Shown here in pieces: positions 1-8,951 of a stretch of 35,185 nt of DNA (position 1 is its first letter; the number at the start of each line of letters is the position of its first letter). The DNA lies in the NCBI GenBank assembly GCA_022827945.1, contig JAJEIT010000054.1:1-35185 (forward strand), in the 5' to 3' direction. The notes beneath the pieces are model-generated. The model made no database searches. It was given only the letters and a program-made list of their open reading frames with translations, and was not told the DNA's origin. Both the position numbers and the translations under genes were made by a program. The DNA comes from Dehalococcoidia bacterium. GTDB lineage: Bacteria; Chloroflexota; Dehalococcoidia; Tepidiformales; Tepidiformaceae.

Positions 1-1995
<1,995 letters not shown>

Positions 1996-2018
1996 GGTCT
2001 CTCGGATTTCGCGAAGGC

Positions 2019-2050
2019 CGGGAGGGGCACCGTACACGGTGCCCCTCCCG
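2019..2050. terminator. Perfect 14-bp inverted repeat after katG
   Basis: The left arm at 2019-2032 and the right arm at 2037-2050 are exactly complementary around the 4-nt loop TACA, 24 nt after the katG stop. No T-run follows, so it is either a U-tract-less terminator or an mRNA 3'-end stabiliser. It lies before the next start at 2090. Confidence 0.75.
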
Positions 2051-2089
2051 TGATCTGCCCGCAGCGCCCGCCTGCGTCACAATCGTTTC

Positions 2090-2428
2090 GTGCTTCGGGT
2101 CCTCCTCGCGATCGCCGCCGCCCTGGCCCTCGTGGCCTGCGCCGATCCCGGCGTCCCCGCCCCGAGGGACGTCCCCCCGGGCGCGCCCTTCGTCTCCCAG
2201 GATCGCCTCACCTTCTCCCCGAAAGAGCTGCAGGTGCGCGTGGGCGAGCGCATCTACTTCTGGAACGGGGAGACGGCCGTGCACAACCTCGTCTTCGACA
2301 AGTCGGCGCGATCCCCCGACATGGAGGCCGGCGACATCTTCGTCTGGAGCTTCTCCACCCCCGGCGAACACGTCGTCACCTGTGACTACCACCCGCAGAT
2401 GCGACTGCGCGTGACCGTGTTGCCATAG
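2090..2428 (+). CDS. Lipoprotein cupredoxin (plastocyanin/amicyanin-like)
   Basis: Small type-1 copper protein, probably an exported electron carrier anchored by lipid. The 112-aa product begins at GTG. Its signal peptide has a hydrophobic core and the lipobox LVAC with Cys17. The rest is one cupredoxin domain. The four expected blue-copper ligands are all present: His65 in TAVHNLVF, then Cys98, His101 and Met104 in CDYHPQM, the same C-x2-H-x2-M spacing as amicyanin. No Shine-Dalgarno is seen; a CACAAT hexamer ends 6 nt before the GTG, so the message may be leaderless. It follows katG but is separated by a hairpin, so a shared role in redox defence is only suggested by proximity. The partner protein is unknown. 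Confidence 0.85.
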   Translation: MLRVLLAIAAALALVACADPGVPAPRDVPPGAPFVSQDRLTFSPKELQVRVGERIYFWNGETAVHNLVFDKSARSPDMEAGDIFVWSFSTPGEHVVTCDYHPQMRLRVTVLP

Positions 2429-2483
2429 TCCCCACGCGCGTGCTCCCGTACGCTAGCGGCCAATCGCCGCGCGGAGGCCGAGC

Positions 2484-3278
2484 ATGCAATTCGAGGACAT
2501 CCTCTGGGAAGTCGATGACGACGGGGTCGCCCACCTCACCCTCAACAGGCCCGAGAAGCTGAACGCGATCAGCCTCGATACCCTGGCCGAGGTCGAGCAG
2601 GCCATCGCCATCGCCAACGACGATGACAACGTGCGCTGCATCCTGATCACGGGAGCGGGCCGTGGTTTCAGCTCTGGCACCGACCTCACCGCCCGTGGTG
2701 GCGCCCGCGGCGAGCGGCCCTTCCCCGGGCGGGCCGGCATCACCCGCAGCACGATGCTCTGGCCGGCCTACCTCTACAACTCCAACAAGCCCAGCGTCTG
2801 CGCGGTCAACGGCGTCTGCGTCGGCGCGGGCTTCTCCTTCGCCCTCGCCGCCGACATTCGCATTGCCTCCACCGAGGCGCGGTTCAGCGCCATCTTCGTG
2901 AAGCGCGCCATCGTCCCCGACTCGGGCGCGAGCTGGCTCCTGCCCCGCCGCGTCGGCATGGAGCACGCCCTCCGCATGATGTACACCGGTCGCATGGTTG
3001 GCGCCGAGGAGGCGAAGGAGATCGGCCTCGTCAGCGAGGTCGCCCCGCACGACGAGCTCATGGAACGCGCCGGCGCGCTTGCCCGCGAGATCGCCCGCGG
3101 CCCCTCCGTCGCCGTCGAGGTCTCGAAGAAGCTCGTCCGCGAGAGCCTCCACCGCGGTATCGAGGAACAGACCGAGATGGAGAATTTCTACCAGGGCTTC
3201 ATGCAGCAGACCGAGGACGTGAAGGAGGGCCGCCTCGCCTTCGTCGAGAAGCGCGAGCCGAACTTCCAGGGCCGCTAG
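2484..3278 (+). CDS. Enoyl-CoA hydratase/isomerase (crotonase family)
   Basis: 264-aa crotonase-fold enzyme acting on acyl-CoA thioesters in the cytoplasm. The oxyanion-hole segments are GRGFSSGTDL (about residues 59-68) and GVCVGAGFSFALAADI (about 110-125). The active-site stretch FVKRAIVPDSGASWLLPRR puts an Asp (146) where PaaG-type isomerases and related hydratases carry an acid, instead of the Glu of classical short-chain hydratases. Substrate is not deducible. The start is supported by GGAGG a few bases upstream. It converges on the BtuF-like gene with only 6 nt between stops. The SDR and MaoC genes nearby suggest a lineage rich in CoA-ester metabolism, but they are on other transcripts. 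Confidence 0.92.
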   Translation: MQFEDILWEVDDDGVAHLTLNRPEKLNAISLDTLAEVEQAIAIANDDDNVRCILITGAGRGFSSGTDLTARGGARGERPFPGRAGITRSTMLWPAYLYNSNKPSVCAVNGVCVGAGFSFALAADIRIASTEARFSAIFVKRAIVPDSGASWLLPRRVGMEHALRMMYTGRMVGAEEAKEIGLVSEVAPHDELMERAGALAREIARGPSVAVEVSKKLVRESLHRGIEEQTEMENFYQGFMQQTEDVKEGRLAFVEKREPNFQGR

Positions 3279-3287
3279 GGAACCCTA
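3276..3287. repeat. Short inverted repeat joining two convergent stop codons
   Basis: TAGGG-AA-CCCTA is a perfect palindrome whose two ends are the TAG stop of the crotonase (+) and the TAG stop of the BtuF-like gene (-). It may be a minimal bidirectional 3' end, but a 5-bp stem is weak. Confidence 0.4.
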
Positions 3288-4019
3288 CGCGACCAGTTCC
3301 CGCACGATCCGCCGCAGCTCGCGGATGGCCTCCGGCATCCTCGGGCCGTACCACCACAGCAGCTTCCCATCGACGACCGCCGTCGGCGCGATCCCCGAGA
3401 ACTCGTGGATGTGCCCCTCGCTGAACCGGTACGGCTCGTCCGGCAGCAGAATGGCTTCCGGCTTGAGCGCCGCTACCTCGTCCAGCGTCACCTCGGGATA
3501 GCGGGTCTGGTCTGCCAGCACGTTCATGGCGGCGGCCGCCTCTAGCACGGAGTCGCCGTAGGTGCCCCCCGCGAGCCCCATCAATGGGTTCCGCCAGATC
3601 GGCACGAAGAGCGCCGTCGGCCGCTCCCCGCTCCCCTCCGCCACCGCCGCCCGCACCTCCCCGACGAGCCCCGCCGCCTGCTTCTCCCGCCCCAGCGCTT
3701 CGCCCACCCCGGCGATCATTGCCAGCGCTTCTTCCACGCTGTTCGGGTCTGTCAGCAGCACGTTCAGCCCTGCGTCACGCAGTGCTTCGACGTCCTCGCG
3801 CCGGTTCTCCTCGCGGTTCGCGATCACAAGGTCAGGTTCGATCGCGGCGATCGCCTCGATGTCCGGGTTCTTCGTCCCGCCCACCGTCGGGACTACCTCG
3901 ATGTCGCCTGCCGGTTCCTCACAGAAGCGCGTGCGCCCGAGCAACACATCCCCGCAGCCGAACCACCACACGAGCTCGGTCAGGCTCGGGACCAGCGAGA
4001 CGATCCGCTCCGGCGCCAT
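3285..4019 (-). CDS. BtuF-like helical-backbone metal/cobalamin-binding protein
   Basis: 244-aa protein of the periplasmic-binding family used for cobalamin or iron-siderophore capture. Characteristic pieces are IVSLVPSLTELVWWFG at the N-terminus, GTKNPDIEAIAAIEPDLVIA in the middle, and LKPEAILLPDEPYRF in the second lobe. There is no signal peptide or lipobox before the first strand, so the protein looks cytosolic. This standalone form without adjacent ABC permease or ATPase genes occurs in several lineages and its role is unclear. A TAGGCT hexamer ends 6 nt before the ATG with no Shine-Dalgarno, suggesting an independent leaderless transcript although the SDR gene lies just upstream on the same strand. 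Confidence 0.8.
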   Translation of the reverse strand: MAPERIVSLVPSLTELVWWFGCGDVLLGRTRFCEEPAGDIEVVPTVGGTKNPDIEAIAAIEPDLVIANREENRREDVEALRDAGLNVLLTDPNSVEEALAMIAGVGEALGREKQAAGLVGEVRAAVAEGSGERPTALFVPIWRNPLMGLAGGTYGDSVLEAAAAMNVLADQTRYPEVTLDEVAALKPEAILLPDEPYRFSEGHIHEFSGIAPTAVVDGKLLWWYGPRMPEAIRELRRIVRELVA

Positions 4020-4025
4020 GCCCCG

Positions 4026-4031
4026 AGCCTA
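4026..4031 (-). promoter_or_regulatory. Leaderless-type -10 (TAGGCT) for the BtuF-like gene
   Basis: TAGGCT on the minus strand lies 6 nt before the ATG at 4019, where transcription would begin at or next to the start codon. No convincing -35 is seen. The same hexamer and spacing occur before lepB. Confidence 0.5.
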
Positions 4032-4069
4032 CGGCAGCGCGACTCCGCGCGCCCCGGGCTCTGCGTGCG

Positions 4070-5023
4070 CTAGCTGCCCGTGTTCGGAGGCTGCGCGGGC
4101 GCCGGGTTCGTCAGGTCCGCCCCGATGACCCGCGGGAAGACCCGCTCGAGCGAGGCCAGGTCCCAGCCGCCCTCGCGGTGAATCGTCGCCTGCTTGGTAG
4201 GCATGGTCATGAGCGAAACCTCGTCGCCGCCGACCACGAAGTCGCGGCCGTTCACGTTCGCCGCCGAGTCCGTGCACAGGTAGACCACGAGGGGCGCGAC
4301 CATCTCCGGCGCGAGCGCGTCGATCTGGGAGACGGCCTCTTCGGCGCCGGTCTCGCTGCCGCCACCGCCCTGACGCGAGGCGCGGGCGCGCTGCATTGCC
4401 TCGCGGAGCTCCGGCGAGAGCGTCAGCCGCGTCCCAGCCCGCGGACGGATCGCGTTCGCTGTCACGCCATACCGCCCCAGGTCGAGGGCCAGCGTGCGCG
4501 TCAGCCCCACGATGCCTTCCTTGGCGGCGGCGTAGTTGGCCTGTCCCATGTTTCCCAGGCCCGATTCCGATCCCGTGTTCACGATGCGCCCCGACCGCTG
4601 CTGCCGGAACACGATGCTTGCATGCTTGGTCGTTGTGAAGTGACCCTTCAGGTGCACCGCGATTACCGAATCCCACTCCGCCTCGCTCATGTTGAAGACC
4701 ATGCGGTCGCGCAGGATGCCGGCGTTGTTGATGAGGATGTCGAGCCGTCCGAAGCTGTCGAGCGCGGTCTGGACGATCCGCTCGCCCCCCTCCATCGTCG
4801 CCACCGAGTCGTAGTTCGCGACCGCCTCGCCGCCCGCCGCCACGATCTCCGCCACCACCTCGTCCGCGGGACGCGCATCCGCTCCCTCCCCCGCCTCAGA
4901 GCCGCCGAGGTCGTTCACCACGACCTTCGCCCCCTCCTCCGCGAGCAGCAGCGCCTCACCGCGCCCGATCCCGCGCCCCGCGCCCGTCACGATCGCCACC
5001 TTGCCTTCGAGCCGTCCAGCCAT
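4070..5023 (-). CDS. HSD17B4-like SDR, probable (3R)-hydroxyacyl-CoA dehydrogenase
   Basis: 317-aa short-chain dehydrogenase/reductase. It has the nucleotide-binding TGAGRGIG (residues 13-20), Asp38 in VVNDLGG favouring NAD, NNAG (99-102), Ser152, and Tyr164/Lys168 in YAAAK. The segments AGILRDRMVFNMSEAEWD and LKGHFTTTKHA match the dehydrogenase unit of multifunctional enzyme type 2 (HSD17B4), which oxidises (3R)-hydroxyacyl-CoA; FabG-like reduction is the alternative. The loop between the active Ser and Tyr is one residue shorter than in FabG. The C-terminal 60 residues extend beyond a core SDR. The gene is paralogous to 10685-11656. It has its own promoter and a GGAGAGAGAAG ribosome site. 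Confidence 0.88.
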   Translation of the reverse strand: MAGRLEGKVAIVTGAGRGIGRGEALLLAEEGAKVVVNDLGGSEAGEGADARPADEVVAEIVAAGGEAVANYDSVATMEGGERIVQTALDSFGRLDILINNAGILRDRMVFNMSEAEWDSVIAVHLKGHFTTTKHASIVFRQQRSGRIVNTGSESGLGNMGQANYAAAKEGIVGLTRTLALDLGRYGVTANAIRPRAGTRLTLSPELREAMQRARASRQGGGGSETGAEEAVSQIDALAPEMVAPLVVYLCTDSAANVNGRDFVVGGDEVSLMTMPTKQATIHREGGWDLASLERVFPRVIGADLTNPAPAQPPNTGS

Positions 5024-5077
5024 CTTCTCTCTCCGTGTGCAAAGCGATCCCGCCGTCGGTACGGCGGGCCGGGAGCG

Positions 5078-5106
5078 AATCTACACGGCTCCCCGTTACG
5101 CGTCAG
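5078..5106 (-). promoter_or_regulatory. Promoter for the SDR gene (CTGACG-17-TAGATT)
   Basis: On the minus strand a -35 CTGACG (5106-5101) is followed after 17 bp by -10 TAGATT (5083-5078). The -35 lies inside the 3' end of pth, and the transcript would have a leader of about 50 nt carrying an SD. Confidence 0.5.
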
Positions 5107-5752
5107 GCCCGCTGCCCGGGCCCCGCCGGTTGAAGCGCGAGCTCGCCCGATCGACCCCTTCCGCGACAATCGCCTCAACCGCGTCGGCTGCATGCCGCGT
5201 CGTCTCCTCCAGCGTCGCCCGCTCCTCCCCGACCGGATCCGCGAGGACGTAGTCGGCCACGAGGTCGGGGTCGCGTGTCGGCTCGCCCCCGTCCAGCGGC
5301 CTCCCGATGCCGATCCGCACCCGCAGGAAGTCGGCCGCCGTCTCCGCGATGATCGACTTCAGGCCGTTGTGTCCGCCGGCGCCCCCGCCCTCCCGCAGCC
5401 GTACCGCCCCCAGCGGCAGGTCGAGCTCATCGTAGATCACGATGGTCTGCTCCAGCTCCGCTCCGCACGCCCGTAGCGCCTGGCCCACTGCCCGCCCGCT
5501 CTCGTTCACGTAGGTGCGGGGACGCACGAGGGCGACTCGTTCGCCCGCGATCTCGCCGTACCCGATGCGGATCGAGCGCCCCTCGGCCTTCAGCTTCACG
5601 CCCAGCCGCCGCGCGAGCTCGTTCACGGTCCAGATGCCGGTGTTGTGACGGTTGCGGCTGTACTGCTCGCCGGGATTGCCCAGGCCCACCACGCACCAGG
5701 CGGCCGGTTCCGCCTTCTTCCGTCCCAGCCGCAGCGCCCGTCGTAGCCGCAT
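5096..5752 (-). CDS. pth: Peptidyl-tRNA hydrolase
   Basis: Recycles peptidyl-tRNA released from stalled ribosomes. The 218-aa protein contains VVGLGNPGEQY with Asn26 and RHNTG with catalytic His36. Further on come YDELDLPLG with the conserved Asp, and GGGAGGHNGLKSI with the substrate-binding Asn. The start chosen is the ATG at 5752 because GAGG (5762-5759) is 6 nt upstream; the ATG at 5758 would abut that SD. An 18-residue Arg/Lys-rich extension precedes the usual first strand. The gene diverges from the PHP gene. Downstream on the same strand, after a 72-nt gap, is the SDR gene. Confidence 0.96.
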   Translation of the reverse strand: MRLRRALRLGRKKAEPAAWCVVGLGNPGEQYSRNRHNTGIWTVNELARRLGVKLKAEGRSIRIGYGEIAGERVALVRPRTYVNESGRAVGQALRACGAELEQTIVIYDELDLPLGAVRLREGGGAGGHNGLKSIIAETAADFLRVRIGIGRPLDGGEPTRDPDLVADYVLADPVGEERATLEETTRHAADAVEAIVAEGVDRASSRFNRRGPGSGPDA

Positions 5753-5762
5753 GGCCATCCTC

Positions 5763-5775
5763 GCGCAAGTTGCGC
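5763..5775. repeat. 13-bp perfect palindrome between pth and PHP genes
   Basis: GCGCAA-G-TTGCGC is exactly symmetric. It lies in the pth leader, between a candidate pth -10 (TAGCGT, minus strand, 5788-5783) and its SD. It could be an operator or leader hairpin, or chance. Confidence 0.3.
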
Positions 5776-5825
5776 ACGTCCTACGCTAAGCGAAACCGCC
5801 GAACGTGGTAGAGTCACGCGCGGCA

Positions 5826-6500
5826 ATGCTCGTCGACCTCCACTCCCATACCTGGCCCAAGTCGCACGACAGCGTGCTCAACCCCGACGACCTCGTCGTC
5901 CGGGCCAAAGCCGCCGGCCTTGATGCGATCTGCTTCACCGAGCACGACACCGTCTGGGACCAGCGCGAAGTCGAGGAGATGCGGGCGAAGCACAACTTCC
6001 CCGTCTTCGCCGGCGTCGAGATCAGCACGGACGACGGACACATCCTCGCCTTCGGCATCGACCGCTACGTCTTCGGCATGCACCGCGCCCCCGAGCTGGC
6101 GAACTACGTTGAGCAGGGCGGCGGCGTCATGGTCGCGGCCCACCCCTACCGCCGCCAGATGCCCTGGTTCACCAGCAGCGAGGACAAGTACGAGGCGGCC
6201 CTGGAGAAGGCCGGCCGCAACCCCGCCTACGAGTACTGCACCGCGCTCGAGTCCCTCAACGGCCGTGGCAGCGACAAGGAGAACGAGTTCTCCCGCCGCC
6301 TCTGCGAGCGCCTTGAGATGCCCGGCACCGCCGGTACCGACTCCCACGCCATCGGCGACATCGGCAAGTGCGCCACCTACTTCGAACGCGACATCGAGGA
6401 CGAGCGCCAGCTCATCGAGGAGATCAAGGCCGGACGCTTCTACTCCGTCGACCTCCGCACCGGCGACCCGGTGCCCTTCGTCGCCGCCGTCGAGGGCTAG
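5826..6500 (+). CDS. PHP-domain metal-dependent phosphoesterase
   Basis: 224-aa PHP-fold hydrolase related to the histidinol-phosphatase and polymerase-exonuclease superfamily, a class that uses a two- or three-metal centre. The four PHP motifs are visible: DLHSHT at residues 4-9, FTEHDT, MVAAHPYR and GTDSHAIGD, with VEIS between the second and third. Its phosphoester substrate cannot be predicted. The ATG at 5826 starts directly at the first strand; a GTG at 5805 in frame would add seven residues that overlap a TAGAGT -10-like hexamer (5809-5814). If that hexamer is the promoter, the leader would be only about 5 nt. It diverges from pth. Confidence 0.85.
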   Translation: MLVDLHSHTWPKSHDSVLNPDDLVVRAKAAGLDAICFTEHDTVWDQREVEEMRAKHNFPVFAGVEISTDDGHILAFGIDRYVFGMHRAPELANYVEQGGGVMVAAHPYRRQMPWFTSSEDKYEAALEKAGRNPAYEYCTALESLNGRGSDKENEFSRRLCERLEMPGTAGTDSHAIGDIGKCATYFERDIEDERQLIEEIKAGRFYSVDLRTGDPVPFVAAVEG

Positions 6501-6526
6501 CGGGCGATCCCTCGATTGCGCCTCGC

Positions 6527-6555
6527 TTCACACATACCGGAACGGGTTGTACTAT
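6527..6555 (+). promoter_or_regulatory. Ferredoxin promoter (TTCACA-17-TACTAT)
   Basis: A -35 TTCACA (6527-6532, 5 of 6 consensus) and -10 TACTAT (6550-6555) are separated by 17 bp. Transcription near 6562 gives a leader of about 47 nt that includes GAGAGGA before the ATG at 6609. Confidence 0.6.
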
Positions 6556-6608
6556 GCGTTGCGGTCGCTGAGGGCGACCCGTAGCAGAAGCCGAGAGGAT
6601 CAAAGAGC

Positions 6609-6896
6609 ATGACCTACGTCATTACGACGCCGTGTATCGATGTCCAGGACCAGTCCTGCGTCGAGGTCTGTCCAGTCGACTGCATCTACTTCGATGAAGA
6701 CGGCGACCGCATGCTCTACATCCAGCCGGACGAGTGCATCGACTGTGGCGCGTGCGAGCCGGCCTGCCCCGTGACGGCCATCTTCGCCGAGGACGACGTC
6801 CCCGAGGAAGAGACCGAGTACACCGCCCTCAACGCGAACTGGTTCGAGGACAAGGACGGCGTCCGCGCTCGCATCAACGAGCTGAAGCCCGCCTGA
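6609..6896 (+). CDS. fdxA: 7Fe (3Fe-4S/4Fe-4S) ferredoxin
   Basis: 95-aa cytosolic electron carrier. The cluster cysteines are Cys9, Cys17, Cys21 and Cys25 at the N-terminus, then Cys43, Cys46, Cys49 and Cys53 in CIDCGACEPACP. The C-x7-C-x3-CP opening with YVITTPCIDVQDQSC is typical of seven-iron ferredoxins of the FdxA type. The C-terminal tail after VPEE is the usual acidic/aromatic extension. It has its own sigma70-like promoter and an SD. The partner enzyme is not evident from neighbours. Confidence 0.95.
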   Translation: MTYVITTPCIDVQDQSCVEVCPVDCIYFDEDGDRMLYIQPDECIDCGACEPACPVTAIFAEDDVPEEETEYTALNANWFEDKDGVRARINELKPA

Positions 6897-6969
6897 ACCA
6901 CCACCCGGTCACCGCTCCCCGGTCAGTGAGCGCGTAGGCGCGTATCAAGCGCGTCGCCCAGGAGGCGCC

Positions 6970-7650
6970 ATGCCCGACCGACTTACCCTCTCCGCAGCCA
7001 GCCGCACCGTGCTCGGCAAGAAGGTCAAGCGCCTTCGTCGTGAAGGACTGCTGCCCGCCAACGTCTACGGCCGCGGCGTCGCGTCCACCGCTATCCAGCT
7101 CGACAGCCGCGACTTCCGTCGCGCCATCCGCCAGGCCGGCATCCGCAGCATGTTCGAGCTTGCCATCGATGGCGAGCAGGATTCCCGCCACGTGCTCGTC
7201 CGCGGCCTCGACCGCGAAGGCGGCACCGGCGACCCGATCCACGTCGACTTCTATCAGGTCGACCTGAATCACCCGATCCAGACCACCACCAACATCCGCC
7301 TCGTCGGCACGGCTCCCGCTGTCGCCGACCTCGGCGGCACGCTGCTGCAGAACCTGGAGACGGTCGCCATCCGCTGCCTGCCGCTCGACATCCCTGAAGC
7401 GATCGAACTCGACGTCAGCTCCCTCGTCAGCTTCGAGCTCAGCCTCAGCGTCGGCGACCTCAATGTGCCCGAGGGCGTCGAAGTGCTTGCCGCCCCGGAT
7501 ATCGGCGTCGCCACGGTGGACGCGCCTCGCCTCACGATTGAAGGCGAGGAGGAGGAAGGCGACGAGGAGCTCGAGGGCGAAGAAGGCGAAGTCGCCGAGG
7601 GCGAGGAAGGCGCCGAGACCCCTGCGGAAGGGGCCGACGACGAGGCCTAG
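6970..7650 (+). CDS. rplY: Ribosomal protein L25 (CTC/TL5 long form)
   Basis: Binds 5S rRNA in the large subunit. The 226-aa product is the two-domain general-stress CTC/TL5 form, not the short E. coli L25. The N-terminal 5S-binding domain has LSAASRTVLGKKVKRLRREG and LPANVYGRG; the C-terminal beta domain includes GDPIHVDFYQV. The last 35 residues are almost all Glu, Asp, Gly and Ala, an acidic tail found in many bacterial CTC proteins. An AGGAGG SD sits 5 nt before the ATG. The start of the next gene is only 9 nt after the stop, so co-transcription is likely. Confidence 0.97.
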   Translation: MPDRLTLSAASRTVLGKKVKRLRREGLLPANVYGRGVASTAIQLDSRDFRRAIRQAGIRSMFELAIDGEQDSRHVLVRGLDREGGTGDPIHVDFYQVDLNHPIQTTTNIRLVGTAPAVADLGGTLLQNLETVAIRCLPLDIPEAIELDVSSLVSFELSLSVGDLNVPEGVEVLAAPDIGVATVDAPRLTIEGEEEEGDEELEGEEGEVAEGEEGAETPAEGADDEA

Positions 7651-7659
7651 CGCCCCGAC

Positions 7660-8622
7660 GTGCCGGACCGCCTCTATCCCTCCGACCCCGGCGAAGCGGC
7701 ACTGCTGCTGTTCCTCGACTGGTTCGGGCATCGCTACGCCCGCAGCACACGGGTCACCGAACGCTCCCCCGAGGGCGAGGCCCTGCGCAGCGCGCGCGTC
7801 CAGGTCGGGCGCCGCTGGGAGCTGGCCTGCACGCTCATCAACTCGGTCCACGGCGATGTCGACCTCCCCTTCGAGGCCGCCCGCGCCGCTGTCGAGCGGC
7901 GCCTCGACCTCGAAGGGCTGCCGTACGCACTCTGGCTGCCGCGCGGGGCCGAGCTGCCCGTTGGCGAGCCCGGCCTGAGCCAGCTCGCCCTCGCTGCCAA
8001 CGAGGCGGTGGCCGTTGATGGTGACCGCCTTGAGGTACGTCGTGGCGTCAGCCTCTACCTGCGCCGCACCAGCCTCGACGGCTCCGTCGTCACGGTGCTC
8101 GGAGGGCTTGCGCCGCTCTGGGCGCAGTTCACGAACCGCGTCGCCGGCTCCTTCCAGCTCAACGCCGGTGAGCTGCACCGGCTCCCGGAGTCCGAGGAGG
8201 AGCGCACCGAACTTATCGAGCGGGTCGTCCTCGCAGCAGGCCAGCCGGATGTCGACGACTCCTGCGTCATCCCCGCCGATGAAGTCTGGACGGCGAACCG
8301 CCTTGCGGGCGACCGCGCCTATGTCATCGGCTCGCCGGTCGCCGAGGGCGATGAGGCCAGCGCCGGCCTTCGCCGCTCCCTCCGCAAGCTGCTGCGGGAA
8401 GCGCAGGGCCTCTCACCTGCGCCCGCCGACGCCCGCGCCGTCGTCATCCTCGCCGCCGCCACCGAGCTCGCGGGCGAGAAGGTCTCGCTCACGCTGCGCG
8501 GCATGGACCCGACTCTCTACTCCGGCTACGACCTTATCGCCGTCGTCGCCGACGGGCAGGTCAGGATCGTCCTCGATCCCCGCGCCGGCGCCCTGCCCTG
8601 GGACGCCCCGCTACCCGGCTAG
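7660..8622 (+). CDS. Conserved-looking protein of unknown function
   Basis: 320-aa product from a GTG start 9 nt after rplY. I do not recognise a family. It has no signal peptide, transmembrane segment or cysteine cluster; the single Cys lies in DDSCVIPADEVW. Composition is typical soluble cytosolic, with an amphipathic Arg/Leu stretch (SAGLRRSLRKLLREAQG) and a C-terminal alpha/beta-like part ending YDLIAVVADGQVRIVLDPRAG. No usable SD is present; the nearest GAGG is 14 nt away, so translation may depend on coupling to rplY. Its TAG stop shares a CTAG with the stop of the convergent 72-aa gene. Confidence 0.75.
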   Translation: MPDRLYPSDPGEAALLLFLDWFGHRYARSTRVTERSPEGEALRSARVQVGRRWELACTLINSVHGDVDLPFEAARAAVERRLDLEGLPYALWLPRGAELPVGEPGLSQLALAANEAVAVDGDRLEVRRGVSLYLRRTSLDGSVVTVLGGLAPLWAQFTNRVAGSFQLNAGELHRLPESEEERTELIERVVLAAGQPDVDDSCVIPADEVWTANRLAGDRAYVIGSPVAEGDEASAGLRRSLRKLLREAQGLSPAPADARAVVILAAATELAGEKVSLTLRGMDPTLYSGYDLIAVVADGQVRIVLDPRAGALPWDAPLPG

Positions 8623-8837
8623 AACAGCGGCCCTCCCGGGTCCAGCACCTCGCCGCCGACCCCGATCACGCTCGGGCGCTCCTCGCAGTAGCCATCGTTC
8701 TCGCACTTGTCGAACGTGAACGCGCCCTTCTCCTTGTTGAAGCTGATCGTCCAGCTTCCGAGCACGTGGCTGTCGGTTCCCAGCTCGTTTTCCCGCGTCA
8801 GGATGTCGATGAGGGCCGCGATCTCCTTGCTTCCCAT
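8619..8837 (-). CDS. Small protein of unknown function (72 aa)
   Basis: The product starts MGSKEIAALIDIL and ends VLDPGGPLF. It has a helical N-terminus, then SWTISFNKEKGAFTFDKCEN followed by CEERPSV. Only two Cys residues (45 and 51) are present. The frame stays open far upstream, but that part is antisense to the dehydrogenase; the ATG at 8837 is the sensible start because protein-like composition begins there. The stop overlaps the stop of the 320-aa protein by 3 nt. No family is recognised. A gene is likely but not proven. Confidence 0.55.
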   Translation of the reverse strand: MGSKEIAALIDILTRENELGTDSHVLGSWTISFNKEKGAFTFDKCENDGYCEERPSVIGVGGEVLDPGGPLF

Positions 8838-8938
8838 GCTGCGCTCCGTCTCGCTTCGCCCTGTGGGCGGTGATGCCTCGTTGTCCGTCCATCGTAGCGT
8901 TTTGACCGAGCCCAGACCGCCGCAGCGCGTGTGGCCCC

Positions 8939-8944
8939 TAGAAT
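8939..8944 (+). promoter_or_regulatory. Leaderless-type -10 (TAGAAT) for the D-2-hydroxyacid dehydrogenase
   Basis: TAGAAT (5 of 6 consensus) ends 7 nt before the GTG at 8952, with no SD between. It decides the start against the upstream GTG at 8931. Confidence 0.6.
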
Positions 8945-8951
8945 CTCTCTC

